Below, one piece after another: positions 1 to 9,921 of a stretch of DNA of 64,000 nt. This stretch comes from Sunxiuqinia indica. Its GTDB lineage: Bacteria > Bacteroidota > Bacteroidia > Bacteroidales > Prolixibacteraceae. The notes under the pieces are model-generated. The model did no database searches, had not been told where the DNA came from, and saw only the letters and a list, made by a program, of their open reading frames with translations. Within the stretch, counting starts at the first letter, position 1. Every line of letters begins with the position of its first letter. The position numbers and the translations under genes are program-made. The stretch spans positions 248,001 through 312,000 of the forward strand of contig NZ_WVEM01000006.1 in NCBI RefSeq assembly GCF_009847015.1, read 5' to 3'.

Positions 1-1753
1 TTGAAGAATCAAAGTAGGTCTCAGCACGATAAGACTTATTGTAATCTGAATGATATGTTATCCCTGACTTACCGCTTAGCGATAAACCATTTACAGGTGT
101 TTCCCACTCCAGTTGCATTGTTCCTGTAACTTTTACGTTGTTACTCTCGTTGAATGATTCGCTTGCCAACCATGCCTCAGGACTGTAATTATCCTGGTAA
201 CCAAATGATCCATCTGTTTTTTTACCTGCATAAATAGGACCTTCTCTTACAGCATACCCAATCATTCCTTCTATACTTTGTGGTTCGCCGTTTGGCGACT
301 GATAAGCATTGGTATAGGCGTTCAAATGGGTACTTAAAGTCAGCGACTCCAAAAGATTGCTTTGAGCATTCCACAGAACATTATATCGCTCATTAAATGT
401 TTCAGCAGTCATTCCATCCTGCTTCCAGTAACCAACAGAAAAATTTTGCGTTATCCTTTCATTTCCTCCTTTAATGCTTACATTATGCCGATGCTGAAAT
501 CCAGAACCTGAATTCAACAACCACTCTAAATGATTTACATTGGGATAGTTATCAGGATCAGAACCGTTTTTGTACTTCTGAATTTCTTCAGCACTGTAAG
601 CTTCTGCATTGCCCATATTTAGCATTGCTTCATTGTAATAGGTCGCGTATTCCCACGATGGTAAGAATTCGGGAAGCTCAGTTGGTTTTTGCCATCCAAA
701 AGAATTATTGTACGAGACGGAAAATTTACCCTCTTTTCCCTTTTTCGTCTGAATTAATATAACACCATTTGCTGCTCGGTTACCATAGATTGAGGCAGAT
801 GCTGCATCCTTCAAAAAGGAGATACTTTCAATATCATCGGGATTTACATCATCAATACTACCTGCCATTCCATCGATTAAAACCAATGGGTTATTTCCTG
901 CACTTGAGAAGGTACCTGTTCCCCTTATCTTAACAGTAGCTCCCGCGCCTGGCCGCCCCGAAGACTGCACGACGCTTAAGCCGGGAACCAGTCCGGCAAT
1001 TGCTTGCGACGTTGTAGCAACAGGCTTATTGGCAAGCTCGGTTGCCTCTATAGCTCCCACTGATCCAGTCAAATTGACTTTTTTCTGCACACCATAGCCT
1101 ACTGCCACAACCTCTTCCAAGCCAATAGCATCCTCTTCCATGGTAACATCAACAACTTCTTGCCCCTGAACAGGAATTTCTTGCATGGACATACCAACAA
1201 AAGAAAAAACCAAATATGCATCCGAAGGAACATCTGGCAATCGATAGTCTCCATCCATGTCCGTTATTGTTCCTTTTGTGGTTCCTTTAACGATCACTGT
1301 CACTCCGGGCAAAGGTGCCCCTGATGAGTCTGTGACATTCCCACTTACGGTTAATCGTTGTTCATTTAGCCCCTGGTATTCTTGTTTCGATGATATAATG
1401 ATATTGCGATCAATGATCTTATAATCAATATTTTCTCCTTCGAAAACTTTTTCCAAAATTTGTTGAACCGAACTGTTCTCTATGGTTAGATCAATTTCTT
1501 TGTATACATTCACCCTACTGGCATTATACATAAACGAAAACTCCGACTGATCCTCAATTTGTTTCAACACATCCTTGATTGTCTTATTCTTAACATTCAT
1601 ACTTATTTTCGAATGCTGACTATAAACATTTGCATAGGCTCCTAACAGGCCAGTTGCACAGATAAGGAATATCAACAATTTCATTTTCATCAATAATTTT
1701 CTCCAAGAGAATTGAATAGACAATAAAACTCCTGGACTACATTTTTTTTTCAT
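1..1753 (-). CDS. SusC/RagA-family TonB-linked outer membrane receptor with STN domain (C-terminus cut by window edge)
   Basis: This is the N-terminal 584 codons of a SusC-like receptor; its 3' end lies beyond base 1. It starts at the ATG at 1753 (MKKKCSPGVLL) and a second ATG 21 codons later precedes the hydrophobic signal sequence. In order it shows a signal peptide, an STN domain (about residues 50-120) that normally contacts a FecR partner, a carboxypeptidase-like Ig fold with the typical GVTVIVKGTTKGTITDMDG stretch, and a TonB plug containing VKIRGTGTF and LVLIDGM. SusC proteins import glycans or peptides through the outer membrane using TonB energy. The ECF sigma factor and FecR immediately upstream make it a likely transducer for its own induction. 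The substrate is unknown because the SusD partner, if any, is outside the window. Confidence 0.95.
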   Translation of the reverse strand, partial: MKKKCSPGVLLSIQFSWRKLLMKMKLLIFLICATGLLGAYANVYSQHSKISMNVKNKTIKDVLKQIEDQSEFSFMYNASRVNVYKEIDLTIENSSVQQILEKVFEGENIDYKIIDRNIIISSKQEYQGLNEQRLTVSGNVTDSSGAPLPGVTVIVKGTTKGTITDMDGDYRLPDVPSDAYLVFSFVGMSMQEIPVQGQEVVDVTMEEDAIGLEEVVAVGYGVQKKVNLTGSVGAIEATELANKPVATTSQAIAGLVPGLSVVQSSGRPGAGATVKIRGTGTFSSAGNNPLVLIDGMAGSIDDVNPDDIESISFLKDAASASIYGNRAANGVILIQTKKGKEGKFSVSYNNSFGWQKPTELPEFLPSWEYATYYNEAMLNMGNAEAYSAEEIQKYKNGSDPDNYPNVNHLEWLLNSGSGFQHRHNVSIKGGNERITQNFSVGYWKQDGMTAETFNERYNVLWNAQSNLLESLTLSTHLNAYTNAYQSPNGEPQSIEGMIGYAVREGPIYAGKKTDGSFGYQDNYSPEAWLASESFNESNNVKVTGTMQLEWETPVNGLSLSGKSGITYHSDYNKSYRAETYFDSS

Positions 1754-1910
1754 AGTTTTGTAATGTTTATTCAGCTCATAAAGAACCTGGTTATGGCTGT
1801 AACCTGTTTCTTATTTACTGAGTTAATAAATTTCTCGAATTAAAAGGTTTGCCTCTGGCAAGCCTTTTTTGTTTAATTTTAAGGTTTTACAGTTTTATTC
1901 ATTTAAGTTT

Positions 1911-2885
1911 TTAATTAGGTTTTATTACTGTTACTCTTTCTCCATTTATTTGGTATTCCATCGGTTTCAAAAGCTTCAGCAGAGATAAAGCTTCATTCAG
2001 GGATTCCGTCTTAATTTTAAAAGTCAAAAGTTCCCCATCCAATACTTCCTGATCAACCGAAAAGTGAACCCCATACCAATGCTCGAAATAATCAAATACT
2101 TCTTTGATCGTCTGCTCCTCAAATACCAATTCGTTTTTCGTCCAAGCCAAAACCAAGTCAACGGCTTTTTTTTCAAGCTCGATTTCTTTAGATTCTTTGT
2201 CATAAGTCAAAAAATCGCCTGGATTAAGCTTGATCAATGTCCGGCCATCACTCTCAATTCCTATGCTCCCAGTTTTCAAACCAACCTCCACCTTCTTTCC
2301 GTCGTCGTATGCTTTGACATTGAATTGCGTTCCAAACACCTTAACATCAATTGCATTTACTTTCACGACAAACTGGCTGGAAAAATTTTTTCTGACGTCA
2401 AAATAGCCTTCCCCAACAAGCTCAACATTTCGGTTAGCCTGATTGAAATTTTGAGCGTACTTTATTTTAGAGCCACCATTCAACCATACTGTAGAACTGT
2501 CAGGTAATAGTATTTGGGTTTTTTGTCCCGGGGGAGAAGTAATTTCAGTGAATTCCAGAGGCCTCCAACTATCGACTTTCGCTCCAATCCAAATGCTCAC
2601 AAATATGATAATCACGGCAGCTGCAACCTGGGAAGCTAAACGATAAATGTTCATCCGTCGTTGGGATACTTTTATAGTTGAACGAACTCTTTCCCATGCC
2701 TTAGCCCTATTCGGAGAAAACGAGGGCGGTAATTCTCCTGTTAATTGCCAAACCGCCAGGAGATCCTGATAGATATTTCTATTCTCCTTACATTCATTAA
2801 ACCAAGCATCTATCTCTTTCGAATATTCGCGTCCGTTAGAAACAATATGCCGGACGATTTTCATTTGAGAAATGGTGTTTCCCAT
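1911..2885 (-). CDS. FecR-family anti-sigma factor
   Basis: A single-pass inner-membrane regulator of 324 residues. The cytoplasmic N-terminal part (about 1-80) ends in a hydrophobic segment near residues 85-103 (VAAAVIIIFVSIWIGA), followed by the periplasmic FecR domain with the family-typical TSPPGQKTQILLPDSSTVWLN stretch split around residues 117-137 and a C-terminal DUF4974-like region (LVFEEQTIKEVFDYFEHWYGV). FecR proteins hold an ECF sigma factor until the STN domain of a loaded TonB receptor signals through the periplasm. It lies between the sigma gene (63 bp upstream) and the STN-bearing receptor, so the three probably form one cell-surface signalling cassette. Confidence 0.95.
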   Translation of the reverse strand: MGNTISQMKIVRHIVSNGREYSKEIDAWFNECKENRNIYQDLLAVWQLTGELPPSFSPNRAKAWERVRSTIKVSQRRMNIYRLASQVAAAVIIIFVSIWIGAKVDSWRPLEFTEITSPPGQKTQILLPDSSTVWLNGGSKIKYAQNFNQANRNVELVGEGYFDVRKNFSSQFVVKVNAIDVKVFGTQFNVKAYDDGKKVEVGLKTGSIGIESDGRTLIKLNPGDFLTYDKESKEIELEKKAVDLVLAWTKNELVFEEQTIKEVFDYFEHWYGVHFSVDQEVLDGELLTFKIKTESLNEALSLLKLLKPMEYQINGERVTVIKPN

Positions 2886-2948
2886 AATTGCTAATAATGC
2901 GTTTTATCACTATAGCACTTAAGTTACCGTCATCCCCCAAAAAAAAAA

Positions 2949-3545
2949 TTAAAAAAAATGAGCAAGAAGGAAAAAAAACAAAATTTGATTATAATATGGC
3001 TTTAAAAAAGCTTTGATTTTATGAATTGCAATTGTAATTTGGTTTTCTACTGTCTTCGTTGACAAATCCAGCTTGGCGGCTATTTCCTTGTTCGTTAATC
3101 CCTGGTCCCTGCTCAACTGGTATATTTCTTTGCACTTTCCGGGCAATTGATCGATCGCGCTTCTTATCAGATTTTTCAAATCCTTGTATTCCAGATAATC
3201 ATTCGTTATCTGGTTGACCTGCAAAGAATCGTTAATCGCGAATTTTAAGCGGTTTTGAGTTTTAAAATTTCGAATATGGTTTAAACTTTTATTTTTTGAA
3301 GCAGCATATAGATAAGATTTAATCGAACTGTCCTGATTTAAATTCTTTCTGTTCTCCCACAGATATATGAAGGTATTTTGGACAATATCTTCCGATAAAC
3401 TTTCATCACGTACATAGGCATTCACGAAATTGCATAAATCATCATAATAAGTGTCAAAGAAAAATTTGAATGCTTCTTCATCACCTTCTATTAGTCGGTG
3501 AATGATAAAAATTTCTTCACTTGATGCTTGTCCCTTTTTCATCAT
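2949..3545 (-). CDS. ECF-type RNA polymerase sigma-70 factor
   Basis: A 198-residue extracytoplasmic-function sigma factor of the Bacteroidota FecI-like group. Region 2 is visible around residues 24-95 (FFDTYYDDLCNFVNAYV, then SEDIVQNTFIYLWENR) and region 4 around 130-180 (QLPGKCKEIYQLSRDQGLTN and the helix-turn-helix EIAAKLDLSTKTVENQI). The C-terminus ends in a short hydrophobic tail (ILFFFLLAHFF), often seen in these proteins. MMK offers two adjacent starts. It presumably drives the downstream FecR and SusC genes after signal release; no target promoter could be assigned by eye. Confidence 0.95.
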   Translation of the reverse strand: MMKKGQASSEEIFIIHRLIEGDEEAFKFFFDTYYDDLCNFVNAYVRDESLSEDIVQNTFIYLWENRKNLNQDSSIKSYLYAASKNKSLNHIRNFKTQNRLKFAINDSLQVNQITNDYLEYKDLKNLIRSAIDQLPGKCKEIYQLSRDQGLTNKEIAAKLDLSTKTVENQITIAIHKIKAFLKPYYNQILFFFLLAHFF

Positions 3546-3929
<384 letters not shown>

Positions 3930-4030
3930 TAAATATTTTGAATAAATATTCTTATTTTTCGGTTTGCAAGTTTACAACATTAGCTTAAAATACACAAGCA
4001 AAATCCGATATTTTCTACCATCAGTCATTC

Positions 4031-4687
4031 TCAATAAGAACTCGGTTCAGCCGCTTCTTTGGTATCGTCATTTTCGTTCTCAAGCTTGTTAAATGCCTGA
4101 CGATAAAATAATAGTATGCTAAATATTCCAATCGTAATAGCAGAATCAGCAATATTAAAAACCGGCCTGAAAAACAAGAAACTGTCGCCTCCTTTCAGCG
4201 GCAACCATGTGGGGTATCGTCCTGAAAAGATCGGGAAGTAAAGCATATCGACCACTCTCCCGTGTAAAAAAGAGGAATAGCCTCCTTCTGCGGGAAACAG
4301 GCTGGCAACCTTCCCATAGCTTTCTGTAAAAATAAGACCGTAAAAAGCACTGTCGATGATGTTGCCAATGGCTCCCGCAAAAATGAGAGCAACACAGGCG
4401 ATGAAACCCATGGGCACTTCTTTATTTTTAACAAGCTTAAGCAAATACCATCCGATGCCAGTTACCGCAACAACCCGGAATAAGCTTAATGCAATTTTAC
4501 CATACTCTCCGGCAAATTCAATCCCAAAAGCCATTCCATTGTTTTCAACAAAATGAATTAAAAACCAATCGCCCAAAACAGAAAACTCCTGTCCCAAAAA
4601 CATGTTGGTCTTCACCAATATTTTCACAAATTGATCGACAAAAAGAACAGAAAAAATAATGAGTAGGGATTTTGCTAATCTAGACAT
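4031..4687 (-). CDS. lspA: Lipoprotein signal peptidase (signal peptidase II)
   Basis: LspA is the inner-membrane aspartic protease that cleaves the signal peptide of diacylglyceryl-modified prolipoproteins. The 218 residues hold four hydrophobic segments. The family signatures are FVENNGMAFG (47-55), GNIIDSAFYG with catalytic Asp112, and NIADSAITIG with catalytic Asp181. The loop between the two Asp motifs carries a long insert (FPAEGGYSSF and PTWLPLKGGD region), common in Bacteroidota homologues. It follows the DksA-like gene and ileS in the same orientation, a conserved arrangement in this phylum, although a terminator-like hairpin at 4871-4910 separates it from the DksA-like gene. Confidence 0.97.
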   Translation of the reverse strand: MSRLAKSLLIIFSVLFVDQFVKILVKTNMFLGQEFSVLGDWFLIHFVENNGMAFGIEFAGEYGKIALSLFRVVAVTGIGWYLLKLVKNKEVPMGFIACVALIFAGAIGNIIDSAFYGLIFTESYGKVASLFPAEGGYSSFLHGRVVDMLYFPIFSGRYPTWLPLKGGDSFLFFRPVFNIADSAITIGIFSILLFYRQAFNKLENENDDTKEAAEPSSY

Positions 4688-4870
4688 GATTGTAATTTCA
4701 TCCGTTTATAATATATATTTTTCAAATGCAACGTGTGGAACTCTCAACAAATTTAATCAGGCTTATTTATGAGATATCGCTAATAAATTTCTTGTTCGTT
4801 CTCTCTATAATTGTTTGTCTTCAAAAGATACCACATGTCGAAGCGCTAACTCTAACGACTCATTTCAACA

Positions 4871-4910
4871 CAAAAAAAATGATTGAAAGAGAATCTACAC
4901 TTTCAATCAT
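4871..4910 (-). terminator. Rho-independent terminator after the DksA-like gene
   Basis: On the minus strand an 11-bp perfect stem ATGATTGAAAG / CTTTCAATCAT (arms 4900-4910 and 4879-4889) is followed directly by a run of eight T. It lies 27 bases past the stop of the DksA-like gene, so lspA probably has its own promoter or depends on read-through. Confidence 0.8.
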
Positions 4911-4936
4911 CAAACTATGTTTGCCGACCATCAATC

Positions 4937-5314
4937 TTATTTTTGGCTGTTTTTAGCTTCAATACTCAAAGTAGCATGAGGAACAGCACGCAAACGCTCC
5001 TTCGCGATTAGTTTACCTGTTTCGCGGCAAATACCGAATGTTTTGTTTTCGATACGTACCAAGGCTGCCTGCAAGTGTTGAATGAACTTTAGCTGTCGCT
5101 GAGCCAGTTTTCCGGCCTCTTCCTTTGAAAGAGTAGCAGCACCTTCTTCTAAAACTTTAAAAGTCGGTGAAGTGTCCTGCGTATCATTCCCATCACTTAG
5201 CGTGATCGAATTCCGATAGAGTTCGTAATCTTCCTGCGCTTTTTCAAGCTTACCAAGAATCAGCTCTTTAAATTCAGCTAACTCAGCATCTGTATATCTC
5301 GTTTTCTCTGTCAT
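4937..5314 (-). CDS. TraR/DksA-family protein with a degenerate zinc finger
   Basis: A 125-residue member of the DksA/TraR group. These proteins enter the secondary channel of RNA polymerase and can change promoter response to ppGpp. The N-terminal half is helical and probably coiled coil (ELKELILGKLEKAQEDYEL, and AGKLAQRQLKFIQHLQAAL). The C-terminal finger reads GICRETGKLIAKERLRAVPHATL, in which only one of the four zinc-ligand cysteines remains (Cys in GIC). This degenerate form is usual in Bacteroidota homologues. It lies 115 bp downstream of ileS in the same direction. The function is inferred from family only. Confidence 0.9.
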   Translation of the reverse strand: MTEKTRYTDAELAEFKELILGKLEKAQEDYELYRNSITLSDGNDTQDTSPTFKVLEEGAATLSKEEAGKLAQRQLKFIQHLQAALVRIENKTFGICRETGKLIAKERLRAVPHATLSIEAKNSQK

Positions 5315-5429
5315 AACCGTAAAATTTAGTTATCCCTGTGGGTATATCGTTATTTTTTATATCGGACCCTAAATTATAAAAATATTTTGAATTGTTTAAG
5401 GTCATAAAACATACTAAACGATCGTAAGT

Positions 5430-8400
5430 TTAACTTATTTTATTTAAATGAATAAGAGCTTCTGTATCCTGATCAATTTCAACTTTTGCAACGCCCTTTT
5501 CATCAAGCTTATCGGTCAATTCAAGGCTTTCTGCAAGCGTTTGATTACTAATATATTCTTTGAAGTTCTCAATCGCTTCATTAAACGAATCATTTTTCTC
5601 AATTCGTATATTAATACGATCAGTCACCTCAAAGTTGCTTTCTTTCCTCAGGTTCTGAATTTTGTTGATGAACTCACGCGCAATACCTTCCTGCTTCAGT
5701 TCTTCCGTTAAATTGATGTCCAAGGCAATCGTCATGTCGCCTTCGGTTGAAACCAACCATCCGGGAATATCTTCCGTCGTGATTTCAACATCGTCGATGC
5801 TAATAGTTATTTGTTGGTCGCCAACCGCCAATTCATAAGTACCAATTTTCTCAAGGCTTGAAATTTCATCCTGCCCAAACTGTGCAATTGCTCCTGCAAT
5901 TTGCTTCATCATTTTACCATACTTTGGCCCTAAAGCTTTAAAATTCGCCTTTATTTTCTTTTTAATGACTCCGGCAGTATCGGTCAGGTACTCAACCTCT
6001 TTCACATTCACTTCCGACAAAATGATGTTTTCCACAGCTTCGAACTGCGTCTTGAAACGATCATTCAAAATAGGAACCATAATTTTTGCCAGTGGCTGAC
6101 GTACTTTCAGTTTTTCTTTCCGGCGCAATCCCAGGATCATGGATGACGCTTTTTGAGCAATGGCCATTTTTTCTTCCAAATCCCGATCGATTAAACTTTC
6201 ATTCGCGGTTGGAAATTCCGCCAAGTGAACACTTTGATCAGGTTCCATTCCCGTCATCTTATTCAAATCAGAGTACAACTGATCGGCATAAAAAGGCGCA
6301 ATAGGTGCCGCTAATTTAGCTACAGTTACCAAGCACGTGTACAAGGTTTGGTAAGCCGAAATTTTATCCTGATCGTACTCACCACCCCAGTAGCGTTTGC
6401 GGCTTAAACGCACAAACCAGTTACTCAGGTTCTCGCTCACAAATTCAGAAATGGCTCGTCCGGCACGTGTTGGCTCATAGTTTTCAAGGCTTTCACCAAC
6501 TTCTTTCACCAACGAATTCAGCAAGGAAATAACCCACTGATCAATCTCAGGGCGGTCACTTACCGGGATCTCTTCCTCTTTGAACCGAAAACCATCCACA
6601 TTGGCATACAAAGCAAAAAATCCGTACGTATTATAAAGTGTTCCGAAGAATTTACGGCGTACTTCATCCACACCTCCAACATCAAACTTGAGGTTGTCCC
6701 AAGGTTGTGAGTTCGTTAGCATGTACCACCGTAGCGGATCGGAACCGTACATTTCAATTGTTTCGAAAGGATCAACGGCATTCCCCAGGCGTTTCGACAT
6801 TTTGTTTCCAGCCTTATCCAGCACCAATCCGTTGGAAATAATATTTTTAAATGCAACCGACTCATCAATCATGGTTGCAATAGCATGTAGCGTAAAAAAC
6901 CATCCACGTGTTTGGTCAACTCCCTCAGCAATAAAATCAGCAGGAAACACATCCTTAAAGATGTCATCATTCTCGAAAGGGAAGTGACGTTGCGCATACG
7001 GCATGGCGCCAGAATCAAACCAAACATCAATCAAATCAGGCTCGCGAAACATCTTCTGTCCATCATCACTTACCAAAAAGATGTCATCCACAAATGGACG
7101 GTGCAAATCAATTTTATCGTAATTTTCCTGGCTGTATTCACCTGAAGTAAATCCCTCGTACGGATTTTTATCCATCACTCCGGCAGCCACGGCCTTTTCA
7201 ATTTCTGTCATCAAATCTTTAACCGAACCGATACACTTGGCCTGCAAGCCATCTTCAGTACGCCAAATTGGAAGGGGTGTTCCCCAAAAACGAGAACGGC
7301 TCAGATTCCAGTCTACCAGGTTTTCTAACCAGTTGCCAAAGCGTCCGGTTCCGGTCGATGCCGGCTTCCAGTTGATCGTGTTATTCAACTCAATCAGCTT
7401 GTCTTTTACGGCAGTGGTTTTAATGAACCAACTATCCAGCGGATAATACAGTATTGGCTTATCAGTTCGCCAGCAATGCGGATAACTGTGCTCGTGTTTT
7501 TCTATTTTGAAGGCTTTGTTTTCCTTCTTCAACATAACCGAAATATCGACATCCACTGTTGAATATGACTCATCCAACAGTTCGTCGTACTCATTTTTCA
7601 CATAGCGGCCATTAAATTCGCCATAGGTTTCAGTATTCACATTCGACTGCACAAATTCCGATGCCATATCTTCGATGCGGAAGAAACGACCTTTACGATC
7701 AACCATTGGCTGATTTTTACCTTCTTTATCCAGAACGAATAAAGGAACAATGCCATTTTGCTTAGCCACACGATCATCGTCAGCACCAAAAGTAGGTGCT
7801 ATGTGCACGATTCCAGTACCATCTTCGGTTGTTACAAAATCGCCGGTTATCACCCGGAAAGCATCTCCATTTGGTCTTACCCAGTTGATCAGTTGCTGGT
7901 AGTTCACCCCGGCAATTTCCTCTCCGGTATATTCTGTAATTACTTCAAAAGGTATTTTTTTATCTCCCGGCTTGTACTCGTCAAGCGAAAGTTCAGCATG
8001 CTTCGGATTGAAATGTGAACTCAACAAATCCTTAGCCAAAATAACCGTCATCGGCTCTCCAGTGTATGGATTGAACGACCGCACTTTCACATACTTAATC
8101 TTCGGACCAACACACAATGCCGTATTCGAAGGCAAAGTCCATGGCGTAGTTGTCCATGCCATGAAGTATAGCGGAGTATCGACTTCTTCGTATAAAAATT
8201 CTGATTTATCATCTCGAATGACCGCAAACTGAGCAACCGCTGTCGTGTCTTTTACATCACGATAAGTTCCCGGTTGATTGAGTTCGTGAGAACTCAACCC
8301 GGTTCCTGCTGCCGGCGAATAGGGCTGAATGGTGTATCCTTTATAAATCAGGTCTTTGTCGTACAGCTTTTTCAGCAGCCACCAAACCGACTCAATGTAA

Positions 8401-8867
8401 CGGTTGTCGTAAGTGATGTACGGATCATCCATATTCACCCAATAGCCCATTTGGCGGGTTAACTCTTCCCACTCTTTGGTGTATTTCATCACCTCGCGGC
8501 GACAGGCTGCATTATACTCTTTAACCGAGATTTTGCCACCAATATCTTCTTTTGTAATTCCCAATGATTTTTCCACACTCAGCTCCACCGGTAACCCATG
8601 GGTATCCCAACCGGCCTTACGATGAACCCGAAAACCTTTCATGGTTTTGTAGCGGCAAAAGGTATCTTTTATGGCGCGTGCCATGACGTGGTGAATTCCC
8701 GGCATCCCGTTCGCAGAGGGTGGGCCTTCATAAAAAACAAAGGTTTCATTCCCCTCGCGGGTGCTTATACTTTTATGAAATGTATCATCGTCTTCCCATT
8801 TTTTCAGAACATCCTTGTTCACCTGAGAAAGGTCTAATTGCTTGTATACAGGGAATTTATCGCTCAT
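5430..8867 (-). CDS. ileS: Isoleucyl-tRNA synthetase, type 2 (IleRS2) with GXHH signature
   Basis: This class I aminoacyl-tRNA synthetase charges tRNA-Ile with isoleucine. The start is set at the ATG at 8867 (MSDKFPVYKQ), giving 1145 residues; the open frame continues 29 codons upstream, but a -7 promoter box at 8904-8911 lies inside that extension. The ATP-binding signature is PPSANGMPGIHH, with GIHH at residues 57-60 in place of a classical HIGH. The second signature KMSKR is at 689-693. The editing domain contains AWTTTPWTLPSNTALCVGP, and the long eukaryote-like C-terminal region lacks a zinc-ribbon Cys cluster. Length and GXHH place it in the IleRS2 group, many members of which tolerate mupirocin. 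Confidence 0.98.
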   Translation of the reverse strand: MSDKFPVYKQLDLSQVNKDVLKKWEDDDTFHKSISTREGNETFVFYEGPPSANGMPGIHHVMARAIKDTFCRYKTMKGFRVHRKAGWDTHGLPVELSVEKSLGITKEDIGGKISVKEYNAACRREVMKYTKEWEELTRQMGYWVNMDDPYITYDNRYIESVWWLLKKLYDKDLIYKGYTIQPYSPAAGTGLSSHELNQPGTYRDVKDTTAVAQFAVIRDDKSEFLYEEVDTPLYFMAWTTTPWTLPSNTALCVGPKIKYVKVRSFNPYTGEPMTVILAKDLLSSHFNPKHAELSLDEYKPGDKKIPFEVITEYTGEEIAGVNYQQLINWVRPNGDAFRVITGDFVTTEDGTGIVHIAPTFGADDDRVAKQNGIVPLFVLDKEGKNQPMVDRKGRFFRIEDMASEFVQSNVNTETYGEFNGRYVKNEYDELLDESYSTVDVDISVMLKKENKAFKIEKHEHSYPHCWRTDKPILYYPLDSWFIKTTAVKDKLIELNNTINWKPASTGTGRFGNWLENLVDWNLSRSRFWGTPLPIWRTEDGLQAKCIGSVKDLMTEIEKAVAAGVMDKNPYEGFTSGEYSQENYDKIDLHRPFVDDIFLVSDDGQKMFREPDLIDVWFDSGAMPYAQRHFPFENDDIFKDVFPADFIAEGVDQTRGWFFTLHAIATMIDESVAFKNIISNGLVLDKAGNKMSKRLGNAVDPFETIEMYGSDPLRWYMLTNSQPWDNLKFDVGGVDEVRRKFFGTLYNTYGFFALYANVDGFRFKEEEIPVSDRPEIDQWVISLLNSLVKEVGESLENYEPTRAGRAISEFVSENLSNWFVRLSRKRYWGGEYDQDKISAYQTLYTCLVTVAKLAAPIAPFYADQLYSDLNKMTGMEPDQSVHLAEFPTANESLIDRDLEEKMAIAQKASSMILGLRRKEKLKVRQPLAKIMVPILNDRFKTQFEAVENIILSEVNVKEVEYLTDTAGVIKKKIKANFKALGPKYGKMMKQIAGAIAQFGQDEISSLEKIGTYELAVGDQQITISIDDVEITTEDIPGWLVSTEGDMTIALDINLTEELKQEGIAREFINKIQNLRKESNFEVTDRINIRIEKNDSFNEAIENFKEYISNQTLAESLELTDKLDEKGVAKVEIDQDTEALIHLNKIS

Positions 8868-8903
8868 TGGATTCCTATTTTGTCGTTCTTTTTTTAAGAG
8901 GTA

Positions 8904-8911
8904 CAAATATA
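8904..8911 (-). promoter_or_regulatory. Candidate Bacteroidota -7 box for ileS
   Basis: On the minus strand TATATTTG matches the Bacteroidota -7 consensus TAnnTTTG. It lies 37 bases before the chosen ileS ATG, giving a leader of about 30 nt. No convincing -33 TTTG was found at the ideal distance. Confidence 0.6.
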
Positions 8912-9027
8912 GAAATTTTTTGGGTTCGGGCAGGCCTTTCAACAGGAAAGGCAAAAGGAGATTATTGCATTGGAAATCATCGGAAAAATGAAGATTGTGA
9001 ATTGGTAAAAAAGCCTCGGCACAAACG

Positions 9028-9684
9028 CTAAAGTTTTAGAATAAATGAAACACGAACCATATGCTCTGAATTAAAATTTGATTGATCCGGTTCAGTCCGC
9101 AAATAGCTCACACCAATACCTGCCGAAAGGCTTTCCTCCTCCGGTTCATTAATCAAACGCAAGCTTAATCCATAATAGGGATTATTGAAGTAATTTCGGT
9201 TGAATTCAGCTATTTTAGCTTCCTTAGAAACCCACGATTCATTTAATCCGTCCCACTGTCGGCTTCCTCCATGATACTTTAAATTTTCGTACCCTAAAAG
9301 TATTGTCTCAAAACGTGGCCCAAATTGAAGAAAATAGGATTTCCCAAATCGCTGTTGAGCCATCAATGACAAATTAAAAGTTGAATACACATAGCCTCCG
9401 GAATAGTAACTCTCGCCCCCCGGTGATGCCAAATTAGTGGATAAAGAATGATAATTCAGCCCGATCCCAAATGCTTTTACAACAGAAAAAGACTGCTCAT
9501 GTTTTCGATTCCAACATTCGCTAAAATCAACAAAAAACGAACTCGGGCTTAGCCCTCTCGCCTTATAGCTTTCATCAATTTGTGCTGAAGTAAACCCAAG
9601 TGTAAGCTCCGGAAACCAAGCATCTTGAGCCAAAGCGCTCAAATGGAAAGCAAAAATTGACAGTAAAATCAGAAAAGATTTCAT
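9028..9684 (-). CDS. Exported hypothetical protein, possible outer-membrane beta-barrel
   Basis: I do not recognise the family. The 218 residues start with a clear signal peptide (MKSFLILLSIFAFHLSALAQ). The mature part has alternating patterns rich in Tyr, Phe and Gly (VKAFGIGLNYHSLS, YSTFNLSLMAQQRFGKSYFL, YYGLSLRLINE) and ends MVRVSFILKL, a short amphipathic strand with a terminal hydrophobic residue. This resembles small Bacteroidota outer-membrane beta-barrel proteins of the PorT/OMP type, which is inference. It is transcribed alone, divergent from the SGNH hydrolase gene; the 237-bp gap between them holds no obvious element. Confidence 0.7.
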   Translation of the reverse strand: MKSFLILLSIFAFHLSALAQDAWFPELTLGFTSAQIDESYKARGLSPSSFFVDFSECWNRKHEQSFSVVKAFGIGLNYHSLSTNLASPGGESYYSGGYVYSTFNLSLMAQQRFGKSYFLQFGPRFETILLGYENLKYHGGSRQWDGLNESWVSKEAKIAEFNRNYFNNPYYGLSLRLINEPEEESLSAGIGVSYLRTEPDQSNFNSEHMVRVSFILKL

Positions 9685-9921
9685 GATTGATTTTTCTTTT
9701 AAAGGTAGAAAATTAATCTTAGGAACATAATCATTCGTATCGAAAACAAAGTAACCTTTTCAATTTATCTGCTACGGTTCAGCGATTCATTAAAAAGATG
9801 TTTAAATTTGTGATTCTACTATACGGTCTTGAATTCGATCAAGCCTGAAAATGGGTTGAAAACAAACCACTATGTAAATAAATTGGTATCGTTTAATTTG
9901 AACTAACGTAAACAAATAATT

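Noticed and set aside
4726-4956. Plus-strand frame of 76 codons
   Set aside because: It lies over the terminator of the DksA-like gene, has no family similarity and a composition unlike coding DNA.
8720-9031. Plus-strand frame of 103 codons opposite the ileS start
   Set aside because: Most of it is antisense to ileS; the rest covers the ileS promoter region.
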